Below, piece by piece: positions 28,659 to 39,117 of a stretch of DNA of 64,000 bases. Source of the DNA: Tamlana flava (GTDB taxonomy: Bacteria; Bacteroidota; Bacteroidia; Flavobacteriales; Flavobacteriaceae). Under the pieces are notes generated by a model. The model made no database searches. It was not told the DNA's origin and worked only from the letters and a program-made list of their open reading frames with translations. The stretch's first letter is position 1. Each line of letters starts with the position of its first letter. Made by a program: the position numbers and the translations under genes. Where the stretch lies: assembly GCF_041287255.1 (NCBI RefSeq), contig NZ_JBGGTX010000002.1:62001-126000 (forward strand), read 5' to 3'.

Positions 28659-30054
28659 TAAAATACAAATCTACTATTCCCGAATTGATAAACTTCCCTT
28701 CTTTGGAATATACAAAAAATTTAAATTTTCCCTCCTCATAGAAATCATATGGAAAATAGGTAAAGTCGGATGTTTTGCTGATATTATAAACTTCATCTTT
28801 AAACTTTATATATTTACCCGATGTATTAGAATATTTATCAATATAAACCTTAATTTGCTCAGTACCCATTTTATTTGGATAATTGTCTACATATACCCAA
28901 ATTTTTCCACCACCATTTTTTTTGTCCATTGAAAACCGAGTAAATTGTTTTGACTTACTTGGAATTTTATTGTCGTTTTCCTTTACAGAAACATTTGAAA
29001 AATAAACTTTAGATTTACTGTAAGAAGTTGAACTTGTATTTGTGAAAAAGGGTTTCTTTTCTTTTAATTTTCTTGATGCAATTAACGAGTTTATTTGACT
29101 TGCCGTTTTTATTTTTTGTTTTGCCCCTGTGGTTGTATTGATTGACGAAGACCGACTAGGCAATGTTAATCCAGAAGCAATTAGCTTTTTATGGGCCTGA
29201 ATATCTATTGCAGATATATAATACATTCCATTAATCCCGCCTACAAGACCGATACCGGTTTTATTCCCTTTGGCTGTAGCAATTCCAATTACCTCATTTT
29301 TCTCATCAAAAACAGGGCCTCCACTGTTTCCTGGATGAATTTCTGCATCTGTTTTTATGTAGCCATAGTCTGAATTAAACACGTAATCATGGCCACTCAT
29401 TATACCTACGCTTAAAGTGCTTAGATCTCTCAACATCAAATCGGCAGAACCCTGAAATTGTGCAGGATAACCAAATACACACAATTTTTCTCCCTGTGAA
29501 ACATTGTCGGAGTTTCCTATTGGTAATTTGGTGAAATCTGGCTTTGCAATAGGCTTACCATCCATATCGCTTATAATTTTCAACAACGCACCATCAAATG
29601 CCCCCACTCCAATAGAGACAACCTCCGCTCTATACAATTTATAGTCATTTTCATTTTTACCATTAAAAACTTGAATTACCGGGGTTGTATAACCTGAACT
29701 GTAAACTTTTATCAAATTGATGTCATTTGCAATTTCATCCGAATAAACCGAAAAATTAGATTTTTTAGTTTTTCCTAAATAGTAGTCATAATCAATATAT
29801 CCTTTAACAGCGGTTTCAACCACATGTTTATTGGTGAAAACGTAACCATCTTTAGTAACCACGAACCCCGAACCCCTACTTAAATAACCTTTGCCCGGTT
29901 TTTGCTTTTCCAATTCGGAATCAAACATTAAAATTTTAACAACCCCTTGGTAATATTCTGAAGCTATAAATTTTGTATCTAAACCTTTAACCTTATCATC
30001 TTTACATGAAAAAATTGAGAGAATAAAAAAGAGAAGTAAAAATTTATTTTTCAT
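28654..30054 (-). CDS. Trypsin-like serine protease lipoprotein
   Basis: 466 residues from MKNKFLLLFF; an upstream in-frame ATG at 30066 adds only four residues. The lipoprotein signal ends F-S-C-K-D-D (lipidated Cys about 17). The S1C-like protease domain (about 35-290) has a complete triad: T-N-K-H-V-V (His), A-N-D-I-N-L-I-K-V (Asp) and H-P-G-N-S-G-G-P (Ser). No PDZ domain is evident; the C-terminal third (about 300-466) is a beta-rich unknown domain. A periplasmic or surface quality-control role is inferred. Confidence 0.85.
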   Translation of the reverse strand: MKNKFLLLFFILSIFSCKDDKVKGLDTKFIASEYYQGVVKILMFDSELEKQKPGKGYLSRGSGFVVTKDGYVFTNKHVVETAVKGYIDYDYYLGKTKKSNFSVYSDEIANDINLIKVYSSGYTTPVIQVFNGKNENDYKLYRAEVVSIGVGAFDGALLKIISDMDGKPIAKPDFTKLPIGNSDNVSQGEKLCVFGYPAQFQGSADLMLRDLSTLSVGIMSGHDYVFNSDYGYIKTDAEIHPGNSGGPVFDEKNEVIGIATAKGNKTGIGLVGGINGMYYISAIDIQAHKKLIASGLTLPSRSSSINTTTGAKQKIKTASQINSLIASRKLKEKKPFFTNTSSTSYSKSKVYFSNVSVKENDNKIPSKSKQFTRFSMDKKNGGGKIWVYVDNYPNKMGTEQIKVYIDKYSNTSGKYIKFKDEVYNISKTSDFTYFPYDFYEEGKFKFFVYSKEGKFINSGIVDLYFK

Positions 30055-30262
30055 TGTGATTAGCATTGAAAACTATATAAAAAAACAAAAAAAAATTATC
30101 CTATGAAAATTAAATCACTCAAAATCAACTATGAAGCAATGCCAATATCTTTCTGGAAACTAAATTCTAAAAATCAACGATTTATTTAATCGATCCAATA
30201 AAGCCAAATTCCACTTTTCTAAATTACAATAATGATTATATTTGCTAAACTTTCTAAACATA

Positions 30263-30970
30263 ATGAAATACAAAAGAATACTCCTCAAATTATCTGGCGA
30301 AGCCCTTATGGGAAAGCGTCAATACGGTATTGATCCTGAACGCTTAGCCGAATATGCAGAAGATATAAAAACCATAATAGATAAAGGCATAGAAGTGGCC
30401 ATAGTAATAGGCGGCGGAAACATTTTTAGAGGTGTTGCCGGTGCTAGCAAAGGTATGGACCGTGTACAAGGAGATTATATGGGCATGTTGGCCACCGTAA
30501 TAAATGGACTGGCTTTACAAGGTGCTCTGGAAGATATAGATATCCCAACTCGACTGCAAACCGCCATAAAAATTAATGAGGTAGCAGAGCCCTTTATAAG
30601 AAGAAAAGCCATGAGACACTTGGAAAAAGGACGTGTTGTTATTTTTGGTGGTGGTACGGGAAATCCTTATTTTACAACAGATTCGGCTGCGGTTTTACGT
30701 GCTATTGAAATACAAGCTGATGTTATTTTAAAGGGAACGCGTGTTGACGGCATTTATAACGCAGATCCTGAAAAAGATAAAAAAGCGATAAAATTCAATA
30801 CACTTTCCTTCGATGATGTATTGAGAAAAGGTTTGAAAGTGATGGATACCACAGCTTTCACCTTAAGTCAGGAAAATAATTTGCCCATTATTGTTTTTGA
30901 TATGAACAAAAAAGGAAACCTGCTTAAAGTAGTTTCTGGTGAAAACATCGGAACCGTTGTTAATGTTTAA
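30263..30970 (+). CDS. pyrH: UMP kinase
   Basis: 235 residues, beginning MKYKRILLKLSGEALMG; the frame extends 7 codons upstream to 30242, but those codons are not conserved and overlap a TATATTTG -7 box (30237-30244). G-G-G-N-I-F-R-G and the uridylate-kinase D-S-A-A-V-L-R-A motif are present. It phosphorylates UMP to UDP. It is followed by frr, the usual pair. Confidence 0.97.
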   Translation: MKYKRILLKLSGEALMGKRQYGIDPERLAEYAEDIKTIIDKGIEVAIVIGGGNIFRGVAGASKGMDRVQGDYMGMLATVINGLALQGALEDIDIPTRLQTAIKINEVAEPFIRRKAMRHLEKGRVVIFGGGTGNPYFTTDSAAVLRAIEIQADVILKGTRVDGIYNADPEKDKKAIKFNTLSFDDVLRKGLKVMDTTAFTLSQENNLPIIVFDMNKKGNLLKVVSGENIGTVVNV

Positions 30971-31024
30971 CATTTGGGGCAATTTTTGAAAAAGGATACC
31001 TAGTTTGACCTAAAAGTTTTTGCA

Positions 31025-31582
31025 ATGAACGAAGACATACAATTTATATTAGATACTGCAAAAGAGGCCATGGAAAATGCCATTGCCCATTTAAAAAAGG
31101 AATTTGTTAATATTAGGGCAGGTAAAGCAAGCCCGGCAATGCTGGGAAGTGTAATGGTAGAGTATTATGGAGCTCAAACCCCTTTAAACCAAGTTGCCAA
31201 TGTAAACACCCCAGATGGACGGACAATTACCGTTCAACCTTGGGAAAAAAGCATGCTTCAAGAAATTGAACGTAGTATATCTTATGCCAATCTTGGGTTT
31301 AACCCCATGAATAACGGCGAAACCATAATTATTAATGTGCCACCGTTAACAGAAGAACGCAGACGTACATTGGCAAAACAAGCCAAAGCCGAAGCAGAAG
31401 ACGCCAAGGTTAGTATACGGTCAGCCAGAAAAGATGCCAATAACGACATTAAAAAAACAGAGGATGTTTCAGAGGATGTTAAAGGCAACGCCGAGATTGA
31501 CATACAAGAAATGACAGATTCCTACGTTAAAAAGATTGATGAACTCTTTGAACATAAGGAAAAAGAAATCATGACAGTTTAA
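31025..31582 (+). CDS. frr: Ribosome recycling factor
   Basis: 185 residues, the exact family length. Three-helix-bundle motifs are R-A-G-K-A-S-P-A-M-L, the beta domain with V-Q-P-W-E-K-S-M, and P-L-T-E-E-R-R-R-T-L-A-K-Q. With EF-G it splits the post-termination ribosome. It is in an operon with pyrH. Confidence 0.98.
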   Translation: MNEDIQFILDTAKEAMENAIAHLKKEFVNIRAGKASPAMLGSVMVEYYGAQTPLNQVANVNTPDGRTITVQPWEKSMLQEIERSISYANLGFNPMNNGETIIINVPPLTEERRRTLAKQAKAEAEDAKVSIRSARKDANNDIKKTEDVSEDVKGNAEIDIQEMTDSYVKKIDELFEHKEKEIMTV

Positions 31583-31584
31583 AG

Positions 31585-31611
31585 AAGGGCGACTAATTTG
31601 TCGCTCTTTTT
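31585..31611 (+). terminator. Terminator after frr
   Basis: AAGGGCGAC, 6-base loop, GTCGCTCTT then TTT; one G-T pair. It lies 2 bases past the frr stop. Confidence 0.8.
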
Positions 31612-31642
31612 GTAAAAACACAGCATTTAATTGGGGCAGACT

Positions 31643-32914
31643 TTGAAACGTTTTACTCTTTTCCTTTTTATTCTTTTTTCTGCTTCTTTGGCACAATCCC
31701 AATCTTTTCAGAGGGAAGTGAAAGAACCCGAACAGGATTCCGTTAAAAAAAGTGTGTTTTTAAAAAGTATTGGTAACGGCTATTTTCCGACAAAATATTT
31801 TAACGCAGATTTAAGATATTTAATCAAATACAATCAATATGAAGGTATTAGAATGGGATTGGGCGGTGTTACTAATGAGACTTTTTCAGAAAAATACAGA
31901 CTAAATACCTACGTAGTTTACGGATTTAGGGACCATCGTTTTAAATATAGCATTGGTGGTGGTTTTCGTATAACGGAAAAAACAAACAGCTGGCTAAATC
32001 TATCTTACACAGACGACTTACAGGAAACGGGCAGCACCAAATTTTTAACTGACGGCAGATTTTTTCAGTTTTTTGAACCAAGATTGATTAACATCGACCT
32101 TTTTCATAGGCACATTACAAAATCGTTATCGTTTGAACATGAATTTAACCCTAAAATGATAGCTGAAACAGAATTTTCAATTAGCAATATTGATCCTACA
32201 TACAGTTACGCTTACATTTTGAACAATGAGGCAGTATCTTCATTTGATTTGAGCATTGCTAAAGTAGCATTTCAATGGAGTCCGTTTAATAAAGTTGACT
32301 CTTCCAATGAAAGTAATGAAAAAATAAATGAGGGCTATCCTAGATTCACCCTTCAGTACACCAAAAGTTTTAATGATATTTTTGGAAGTAATTTCAACTT
32401 TTCAAAATTCGATTTCAAGACCAATTACAAAATTGGAAATGAAGATGATGCGTTTTCAGAAATTACCCTAGTTTCAGGAATTGTAAACGGCGATACCCCT
32501 TTAACGCATTTATACCATGCTTACCCCAATAACATTACAAAAGAAACCATACTACAACGTTTCTCTGTTGCGGGATTGAACAGTTTTGAAACAATGTATT
32601 TCAATGAATTCTTTTCAGATAAGTTTGCCACACTACAATTAAAACATTTTTTGAAACCTTTTACTATATCACCACGGTTTAAACCTCAGCTTGTGTTAAT
32701 TACACGATACGCCATTGGTGATATGAAAAACCCCGAAAGACACCAAAACGTAACCTTTGGTTCTTTAAAAAAAGGGTATACCGAATCTGGCTTTGAACTC
32801 AACAAGCTTCTATTCGGTTTTGGCTTGAGCTTTACCTATCGTTACGGCGCTTACCACTTACCCCAAATTGACGATAATGTAGCATTTAAATTTACATTTA
32901 ACGTCTCATTATGA
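31643..32914 (+). CDS. Outer-membrane beta-barrel protein, DUF5686-like
   Basis: 423 residues if started at TTG 31643, which gives MKRFTLFLFILFSASLAQSQ, a clean signal peptide; a TTG at 31631 would add four polar residues. No ATG start is available. The rest is beta-strand rich with alternating aromatics, and the C-terminal part (Y-P-R-F-T-L-Q-Y-T-K-S-F; F-A-T-L-Q-L-K-H-F-L) resembles the barrel half of DUF5686 proteins, without their N-terminal domain. It ends in an aromatic/hydrophobic strand (F-T-F-N-V-S-L). The function is unknown. Confidence 0.65.
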   Translation: MKRFTLFLFILFSASLAQSQSFQREVKEPEQDSVKKSVFLKSIGNGYFPTKYFNADLRYLIKYNQYEGIRMGLGGVTNETFSEKYRLNTYVVYGFRDHRFKYSIGGGFRITEKTNSWLNLSYTDDLQETGSTKFLTDGRFFQFFEPRLINIDLFHRHITKSLSFEHEFNPKMIAETEFSISNIDPTYSYAYILNNEAVSSFDLSIAKVAFQWSPFNKVDSSNESNEKINEGYPRFTLQYTKSFNDIFGSNFNFSKFDFKTNYKIGNEDDAFSEITLVSGIVNGDTPLTHLYHAYPNNITKETILQRFSVAGLNSFETMYFNEFFSDKFATLQLKHFLKPFTISPRFKPQLVLITRYAIGDMKNPERHQNVTFGSLKKGYTESGFELNKLLFGFGLSFTYRYGAYHLPQIDDNVAFKFTFNVSL

Positions 32915-32960
32915 GGTATTATACTCCTTTTTCCTACCTTTGCGCAACTTTAAATAAGGC

Positions 32961-35342
32961 ATGTTAAAACTTTTTTCAAAAGACTTTTGGAGCGTCACCG
33001 CAAGATTGATTTTAAGAAATAAAATCGTCATTCTTGTAGGTATTATCGTAGCTACATTTATGTTGGCCCAAAAGTGGGAAAACATGCGTTTTACCTATAC
33101 GGAAGCTAATTTATTGCCCGACGACCATGAGGTAAACATGGTTTACAACAACTTTTTAAAAACTTTTGGTGAAGAGGGCAATCTAGTTATACTTGGCGTA
33201 AAGGACAGTACGCTTTTTACCGTTGAAAAATTAAATGCTTGGAACAAACTTTCGCACAGTTTTAAAGAAAATGAGGCGGTTGAAACGGTTATTTCATTAA
33301 GAGACCTCCAAAAACTTGTAAAGGATACTAAAAATGAAAAATTCGAATTAGAGCCCTTTATAATTGATAGCATTATCTCAATATCTCAAATTGAGACTTT
33401 ACAGAACGAGCTTTTTGAACAGTATCCTTTTTATGATAATTTTTTGTTTAATAAGAAAACAAAAACCATTAGAACGGCCATCTATTTAAAAAAGGATATT
33501 GTTAATACATCGGCCAGAAAAGATTTTGTGATTAATGTATTAGAGCCAAAAATTGAAGCATTTGAAAGCAAGAATAATTTGGATGTTAGGGTTTCTGGCA
33601 TGCCTTACATTCGTACATTGAACGCCCAGCTTATTGTGGATGAAATTGGATGGTTTGTTGCGGTTGCTTTGTTGGTTACCTCACTGATTTTCTTCTTATT
33701 CTTTAGGTCGTTTCGCGCCACTTTTATCTCTCTCATAGTAGTTTGTATAGGTGTTATGTGGACCTTAGGTATTATTGGTTTAATGAATTATGAGATAACC
33801 GTTTTAACAGCGTTAATTCCACCTTTAATTATTGTTATTGGTATTCCCAACTGTATTTTCTTGATCAATAAATACCAACACGAGGTTAAATTACATGGTA
33901 ATAAAGTAAAATCGTTGCAACGGGTTATCACGAAAATTGGTAACGCCACATTAATGACCAACGTAACCACCGCTTCAGGTTTTGCAACATTTATTTTAAC
34001 CGAAAGCAAACTTTTAAAAGAGTTTGGTATTGTAGCGTCTTTGAGCATTTTAGCCATTTTTATGCTTTGCCTATTAATTATACCTATTATCTACACGTTT
34101 CTGCCCTACCCAAAAGATCGCCACTTGGAGCACCTCAACAAGCGTTGGATTGGTGGTTTTGTTAATTGGATGGAACATATGGTAAAAGACAGGCGCATCG
34201 CCATATATTTTACATCTGTAATTCTATTGGCGGTAAGCATTATTGGTATTTATCAAATAAAGATTTCGGGCAGTTTAATTGAGGATATGCCCCAAAAATC
34301 AGATTTTGTAAATGATATTCGGTTTTTTGAGGAAGAATTTAGTGGTATCATGCCTTTAGAAATTATGGTAGACACCAAACGCAAAAAAGGAGTAATGAAA
34401 CTGTCTACTTTGAAGCGCATGGATGAACTTGAAGGCTTAATTAATGAAATACCTGAACTGTCTAAACCTGTTTCGGTGGTTGGTTTGGTAAAATATTCCA
34501 AACAGGCCTACTACAACGGAAATACAAAATTTTACCAACTGCCGACTTCACAGGAAAACAACTTTATTTTATCGTACGCAAAAAACTCATCCTCTAATTT
34601 AGATTTGCTTAAAAACTTTGTGGACAGCACTGGCCAGTACGCCCGTATCACAACGTTTATGAAAGATATTGGCACCGATAAAATGGAACGTATTGAGGAA
34701 AACCTTCAAGCTAAAATCGACAAGGTTTTACCTGAGGAAAGATACGATGTAACCATGACAGGAAAAGCATTGGTATTCCAAAAAGGAACAAAATACTTGG
34801 TTAAGAATCTGGCTATTTCATTATCCTTGGCCATTTTTTTAATCTCACTTTTTATGGCGTATATGTTCCGTTCGGGCCGAATGATTCTTATTTCGCTTAT
34901 ACCAAACCTTTTACCATTATTAGTAACAGCGGGCTTAATGGGCTATTTGGGTGTACCTATTAAACCTTCAACCATATTGGTGTTTAGTATTGCCTTTGGT
35001 ATTTCTGTGGATGACACCATTCATTTTTTGGCAAAATACCGTCAAGAATTGCAGGCTAATAATTGGAAAATCAAAGTGTCGGTTTATGGAGCTCTACGAG
35101 AAACTGGTGTGAGTATGTTCTATACTTCCATTGTTCTGTTTTTTGGTTTTTCTGTATTTACTATTTCTAGTTTTGGAGGCACGGTAGCGTTAGGTGCTTT
35201 GGTTTCAGCAACATTACTTTTTGCCATGTTGTCAAACTTATTACTATTGCCTTCTTTATTGTTGTCTTTAGAGCGCAGTATTGCTAATAAGGAAGTTCTC
35301 AGAGAACCTTCAATTAATATTATCCCAGAGGAAGACGAATAA
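32961..35342 (+). CDS. MMPL/RND-superfamily transporter
   Basis: 793 residues. It has the two-fold RND layout: membrane helix near 25, an extracytoplasmic loop, helices at about 230-380 forming a sterol-sensing-like domain, a second loop, and helices at about 615-775. The acidic residues of the second helix set (I-A-F-G-I-S-V-D-D-T-I-H-F) are typical of proton-driven members. It probably exports a lipid or hydrophobic substance. A TACCTTTG -7-like box lies at 32935-32942. Confidence 0.9.
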   Translation: MLKLFSKDFWSVTARLILRNKIVILVGIIVATFMLAQKWENMRFTYTEANLLPDDHEVNMVYNNFLKTFGEEGNLVILGVKDSTLFTVEKLNAWNKLSHSFKENEAVETVISLRDLQKLVKDTKNEKFELEPFIIDSIISISQIETLQNELFEQYPFYDNFLFNKKTKTIRTAIYLKKDIVNTSARKDFVINVLEPKIEAFESKNNLDVRVSGMPYIRTLNAQLIVDEIGWFVAVALLVTSLIFFLFFRSFRATFISLIVVCIGVMWTLGIIGLMNYEITVLTALIPPLIIVIGIPNCIFLINKYQHEVKLHGNKVKSLQRVITKIGNATLMTNVTTASGFATFILTESKLLKEFGIVASLSILAIFMLCLLIIPIIYTFLPYPKDRHLEHLNKRWIGGFVNWMEHMVKDRRIAIYFTSVILLAVSIIGIYQIKISGSLIEDMPQKSDFVNDIRFFEEEFSGIMPLEIMVDTKRKKGVMKLSTLKRMDELEGLINEIPELSKPVSVVGLVKYSKQAYYNGNTKFYQLPTSQENNFILSYAKNSSSNLDLLKNFVDSTGQYARITTFMKDIGTDKMERIEENLQAKIDKVLPEERYDVTMTGKALVFQKGTKYLVKNLAISLSLAIFLISLFMAYMFRSGRMILISLIPNLLPLLVTAGLMGYLGVPIKPSTILVFSIAFGISVDDTIHFLAKYRQELQANNWKIKVSVYGALRETGVSMFYTSIVLFFGFSVFTISSFGGTVALGALVSATLLFAMLSNLLLLPSLLLSLERSIANKEVLREPSINIIPEEDE

Positions 35343-35370
35343 CTTTTTGTCGTTTTTGAACCTTCATAGA

Positions 35371-35400
35371 TTGTAAGCCGATACGCTTTTTTTATATTTA
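35371..35400 (+). promoter_or_regulatory. Probable promoter of asnS
   Basis: TTG at 35371-35373, 19 bases, TATATTTA at 35393-35400 (last base differs from TAnnTTTG). It is 18 bases before the ATG. Confidence 0.55.
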
Positions 35401-35418
35401 CAATATAAATTTAAGCAC

Positions 35419-36852
35419 ATGCAATCAAGAACAGTTTCAGAGTTACTGACCCAGGATATCATTATTCCAGAAGTTGAAGTAAAAGGTTGGGTAAAAACCT
35501 TCAGGGCCAATCGGTTTATAGCTTTGAATGACGGCTCCACCTTGAGTAATATTCAGTGCGTTGTTGATTTTGAAAACTACGATGAAAATCTTTTAAAAAG
35601 AGTAACTACAGGTGCAGCCATTCATGTAAAAGGTGAATTGGTTGAGAGTCAAGGTAAGGGTCAAAAAGTGGAAATACAAGTTAAAGAACTCACTGTTTTA
35701 GGAGACTCAGACCCTGAGTCCTACCCCATTCAACCAAAAAAACATTCGTTTGAATTCTTAAGGGAACATGCTCATTTACGAACCAGAACCAATACGTTTA
35801 GTGCAGTAATGCGTTTACGTTCAGCGTTATCGTTTGCCATTCATAAATATTTTAATGACAATGGATTTTACTATATGCACGCGCCAATTATTACGGGTAG
35901 CGATGCCGAAGGTGCTGGTGAAATGTTTCAGGTTACCAATCTTGATTTGAAAAATCCGCCTATAAACGAAGAAGGAAATATTGATTATTCCAAAGATTTC
36001 TTCGGAAAGGAAACCAATTTAACTGTTTCTGGGCAATTGGAAGCAGAAACCTATGCCATGTCCCTGGGAAAAGTGTACACTTTTGGTCCAACGTTTAGAG
36101 CAGAAAACTCGAATACCTCTCGCCATTTGGCAGAATTTTGGATGATAGAACCCGAAGTTGCTTTTATGGATCTTGCAGGAAATATGGATTTGGCCGAAGA
36201 CTTTATGAAGTCTGTTATAAAATACATTTTGAACAATAACCGTGAGGATTTAGAGTTTTTAGATAAGCGTTTGCAGGACGAAGACAAAACCAAACCGCAA
36301 GATGAGCGCAGCAGCATGACGTTAATAGAAAAGCTGAATTTTGTTACAGACAATCATTTTAAACGAGTTAGCTATACCGAAGCCATCGATATTTTAAGAA
36401 ATTCAAAACCCAACAAGAAAAAGAAATTTAAATATTTAATAGAAGAATGGGGGACGGATTTGCAGAGTGAGCATGAGCGTTTTCTTGTGGAAAAACACTT
36501 TAAATGCCCTGTTATTCTGTTTGATTATCCTGCAAATATTAAGGCCTTTTACATGCGCTTGAATGACGATGGAAAAACCGTTAGAGCTATGGACATACTA
36601 TTCCCAGGCATTGGTGAAATTGTTGGTGGTGCACAACGCGAAGAACGTTTGGAGGTTTTAAAACAAAAAATGGCAGCCATTAATATTCCAGAAAAAGAAC
36701 TTTGGTGGTATTTAGACTTAAGAAAGTACGGAACCGCTGTTCATTCTGGGTTTGGATTGGGCTTTGAACGATTGGTGATGTTCGCTACAGGAATGAGCAA
36801 TATTAGGGATGTAATTCCATTTCCACGCACTCCCCAAAATGCAGAATTCTAA
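35419..36852 (+). CDS. asnS: Asparaginyl-tRNA synthetase
   Basis: 477 residues. The N-terminal OB anticodon-binding domain (about 15-105) precedes the class II core: motif 2 F-R-A-E-N-S-N-T-S-R-H-L-A-E-F and motif 3 G-F-G-L-G-F-E-R-L near 452. H-L-A-E-F rather than the aspartyl version identifies it as AsnRS. A Bacteroidota-type insertion lies at about 275-330. Confidence 0.97.
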   Translation: MQSRTVSELLTQDIIIPEVEVKGWVKTFRANRFIALNDGSTLSNIQCVVDFENYDENLLKRVTTGAAIHVKGELVESQGKGQKVEIQVKELTVLGDSDPESYPIQPKKHSFEFLREHAHLRTRTNTFSAVMRLRSALSFAIHKYFNDNGFYYMHAPIITGSDAEGAGEMFQVTNLDLKNPPINEEGNIDYSKDFFGKETNLTVSGQLEAETYAMSLGKVYTFGPTFRAENSNTSRHLAEFWMIEPEVAFMDLAGNMDLAEDFMKSVIKYILNNNREDLEFLDKRLQDEDKTKPQDERSSMTLIEKLNFVTDNHFKRVSYTEAIDILRNSKPNKKKKFKYLIEEWGTDLQSEHERFLVEKHFKCPVILFDYPANIKAFYMRLNDDGKTVRAMDILFPGIGEIVGGAQREERLEVLKQKMAAINIPEKELWWYLDLRKYGTAVHSGFGLGFERLVMFATGMSNIRDVIPFPRTPQNAEF

Positions 36853-36887
36853 AGAAATTATAATAAAAGGACAAACATGGCATGACT

Positions 36888-36917
36888 TTGGAATACAAAT
36901 CCCTTTTTTTATCTTTG
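36888..36917 (+). promoter_or_regulatory. Promoter of rpoN
   Basis: TTG at 36888-36890, 19 bases, TATCTTTG at 36910-36917: a perfect flavobacterial match, giving a leader of roughly 110 bases before the ATG at 37033. Confidence 0.75.
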
Positions 36918-37032
36918 ATTAACGACCTTAGAATTGGCTCTAGAGAGATTAAAACTAAAAAGAACTTAAAATTAAGAAGCTAGCTTCGGAATGTTAAATC
37001 TCGATTATCGAGTAACAACCTTAAATCAAAAC

Positions 37033-38493
37033 ATGCTTAAACAACATTTACAGTTCAAATTATCGCAAAAACTGTCGCCACAGCAAATTCAATTGATGAA
37101 ATTGATACAATTGCCAACGCAAGCTTTTGAGCAACGTTTAAAACAGGAATTAGAAGAAAATCCAGCTTTGGAAGGCGGTAAAGAAGAAGCACAAAACGAT
37201 TTGGATTCAGACTTTGATAATACTACAGATGACTTTGACGATAATGAAGCCATAGGCACTGACGAAATAAATGTTGACGAGTACTTGAGCGATGACGAAA
37301 TTCCGGACTATAGAACACAAGCCAACAACTACAGCAGTGATGATGAAGAAAAGACCATGCCCTATGCAGCGGGAACTTCATTCACCCAGCATTTATTAAA
37401 CCAATTAAATACGTACAGACTAACAGAGGAGGAACGCGATATTGCCGAATTTTTAGTCGGCAGCGTTGATGAAAGTGGGTACATACGACGTGATTTAAGT
37501 GATATAATGGATGATTTGGCTTTTACCCAAAATGTTTATACCTCTGAGGAAAAAATTGAAAAAGTATTAAAAATTGTCCATCAATTAGATCCTGCGGGAG
37601 TTGGCGCAAGAAACTTACAAGAGTGTTTGAGCATCCAACTGCACCGAAAAGAAAAAAGTCCAGACACTGATTTGGCAATTGAAATCATTGACAATGCCTT
37701 CGATCAGTTCACTAAAAAGCACTATAAAAAACTGCTTCAAAAGTTCGATGTTTCCGAAATTCAGTTGAAAGACGCCATTTCTGAAATTGAACATTTAAAC
37801 CCAAAACCGGGTGGTTCTTATGCTGGCAATAACAGAATTGTAGAACACGTTGTGCCAGATTTTGCCATAAAAATTGTAGATGGTGAACTTGAATTAACGC
37901 TCAATGGGAGAAATGCCCCAGAGCTTCATGTTTCCAGAGAATACAACAACATGCTTAAAGGCTACAAAGAGTCAAAAGACAAATCGAAATCACAAAAAGA
38001 TGCCGTAATATTCATCAAGCAAAAGTTGGATGCAGCCAAATGGTTTATTGAAGCCATTAAACAACGCCAACAAACTTTGTTTGTCACCATGAGTGCCATA
38101 ATGCATTATCAAAAGGAGTATTTTTTAACTGGAGATGAGCGTAACTTAAAACCAATGATTCTTAAGGATATTGCCGATGAGATAAACATGGATGTTTCTA
38201 CGGTATCAAGAGTTGCGAATAGCAAATATGTGGACACGCCTTATGGTACAAAACTAATCAAGGAATTCTTTTCAGAATCCATGAAAAATGATCAAGGTGA
38301 AGACGTTTCCACTAAAGAAATAAAGAAAATCCTCGAAACAGTTATTGAAGAAGAAAATAAAAGGAAACCGCTAACAGACGAAAATTTAGCTTCAATTTTA
38401 AAGGATAAAGGCTATCCTATTGCAAGGCGAACCGTTGCAAAATACAGAGAGCAACTTGACATTCCAGTAGCGCGATTACGAAAAAAAATATGA
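37033..38493 (+). CDS. rpoN: RNA polymerase sigma-54 factor
   Basis: 486 residues from MLKQHLQFKLSQKLSPQQIQ, the conserved N-terminal activator-interacting region; a start at 36991 would add 14 non-conserved residues. After region I and an acidic linker (about 60-120) come the core-binding domain, the HTH and the RpoN box A-R-R-T-V-A-K-Y-R-E (about 466), which reads the -24 element. No enhancer-binding activator gene is in the window. It overlaps the next gene by 4 bases. Confidence 0.96.
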   Translation: MLKQHLQFKLSQKLSPQQIQLMKLIQLPTQAFEQRLKQELEENPALEGGKEEAQNDLDSDFDNTTDDFDDNEAIGTDEINVDEYLSDDEIPDYRTQANNYSSDDEEKTMPYAAGTSFTQHLLNQLNTYRLTEEERDIAEFLVGSVDESGYIRRDLSDIMDDLAFTQNVYTSEEKIEKVLKIVHQLDPAGVGARNLQECLSIQLHRKEKSPDTDLAIEIIDNAFDQFTKKHYKKLLQKFDVSEIQLKDAISEIEHLNPKPGGSYAGNNRIVEHVVPDFAIKIVDGELELTLNGRNAPELHVSREYNNMLKGYKESKDKSKSQKDAVIFIKQKLDAAKWFIEAIKQRQQTLFVTMSAIMHYQKEYFLTGDERNLKPMILKDIADEINMDVSTVSRVANSKYVDTPYGTKLIKEFFSESMKNDQGEDVSTKEIKKILETVIEEENKRKPLTDENLASILKDKGYPIARRTVAKYREQLDIPVARLRKKI

Positions 38494-39098
38494 TGGATAA
38501 GCTACTAAAAAGCATCTCGTATATTTTTCATCCTCTTGTAATGCCCCTTTTTGCAATATGGTTTTATTTTGAAATTTCACCGAGGTTTATTCCTGATGAC
38601 ATTGTTCAAGGCAAGCTCATTTCAATATTTATATTAACGGTTCTGCTTCCCATTCTAACCTATTTTCTTTTAAAGACTTTAGGTAAGGTCAATTCCGTTC
38701 ACCTTGAAACTCCAAGAGAACGCTTATATCCTTTAATGCTTTATTGCGTCATAATTATAATAGCATTGCAGCGTATTATTACACCATCACAAGCTATAGA
38801 AATCTATTTCTTTTTAATTGGCTTACTCATCTCCAATATGACATGTTTACTTATGGCAATCATGAATTTTAAAATTAGCTTACACATGATGGCGGTTTGT
38901 GGAGTATTTATGTTTTTTGTGGCCCTTAGCATCCATTTTAGCATAAACATCAATGGAGCCTTAGCCATGATGGCTATTATGATTGGAGCCATTGCAACTT
39001 CTCGTTTGCATTTAAAAGCCCATAACGGGAAAGAACTAATTATTGGCATTTTTATTGGAGCTATCCCCCAATTGATTTTGGTAAATTATTGGCTTTAA
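38490..39098 (+). CDS. Integral membrane protein of unknown function
   Basis: 202 residues with about six hydrophobic helices. The motif H-L-E-T-P-R-E-R-L-Y-P-L lies between helices 2 and 3, and a polar K-A-H-N-G-K-E loop precedes the last one. The arrangement recalls PAP2-like phosphatases (R-E-R, later H), but their catalytic motifs are not complete. The start codon ATG at 38490 overlaps the rpoN stop (a second ATG follows at 38493), so it is translationally coupled to rpoN. Confidence 0.75.
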   Translation: MMDKLLKSISYIFHPLVMPLFAIWFYFEISPRFIPDDIVQGKLISIFILTVLLPILTYFLLKTLGKVNSVHLETPRERLYPLMLYCVIIIIALQRIITPSQAIEIYFFLIGLLISNMTCLLMAIMNFKISLHMMAVCGVFMFFVALSIHFSININGALAMMAIMIGAIATSRLHLKAHNGKELIIGIFIGAIPQLILVNYWL

Positions 39099-39117
39099 AA
39101 TAGAAGCCTGACTTAGT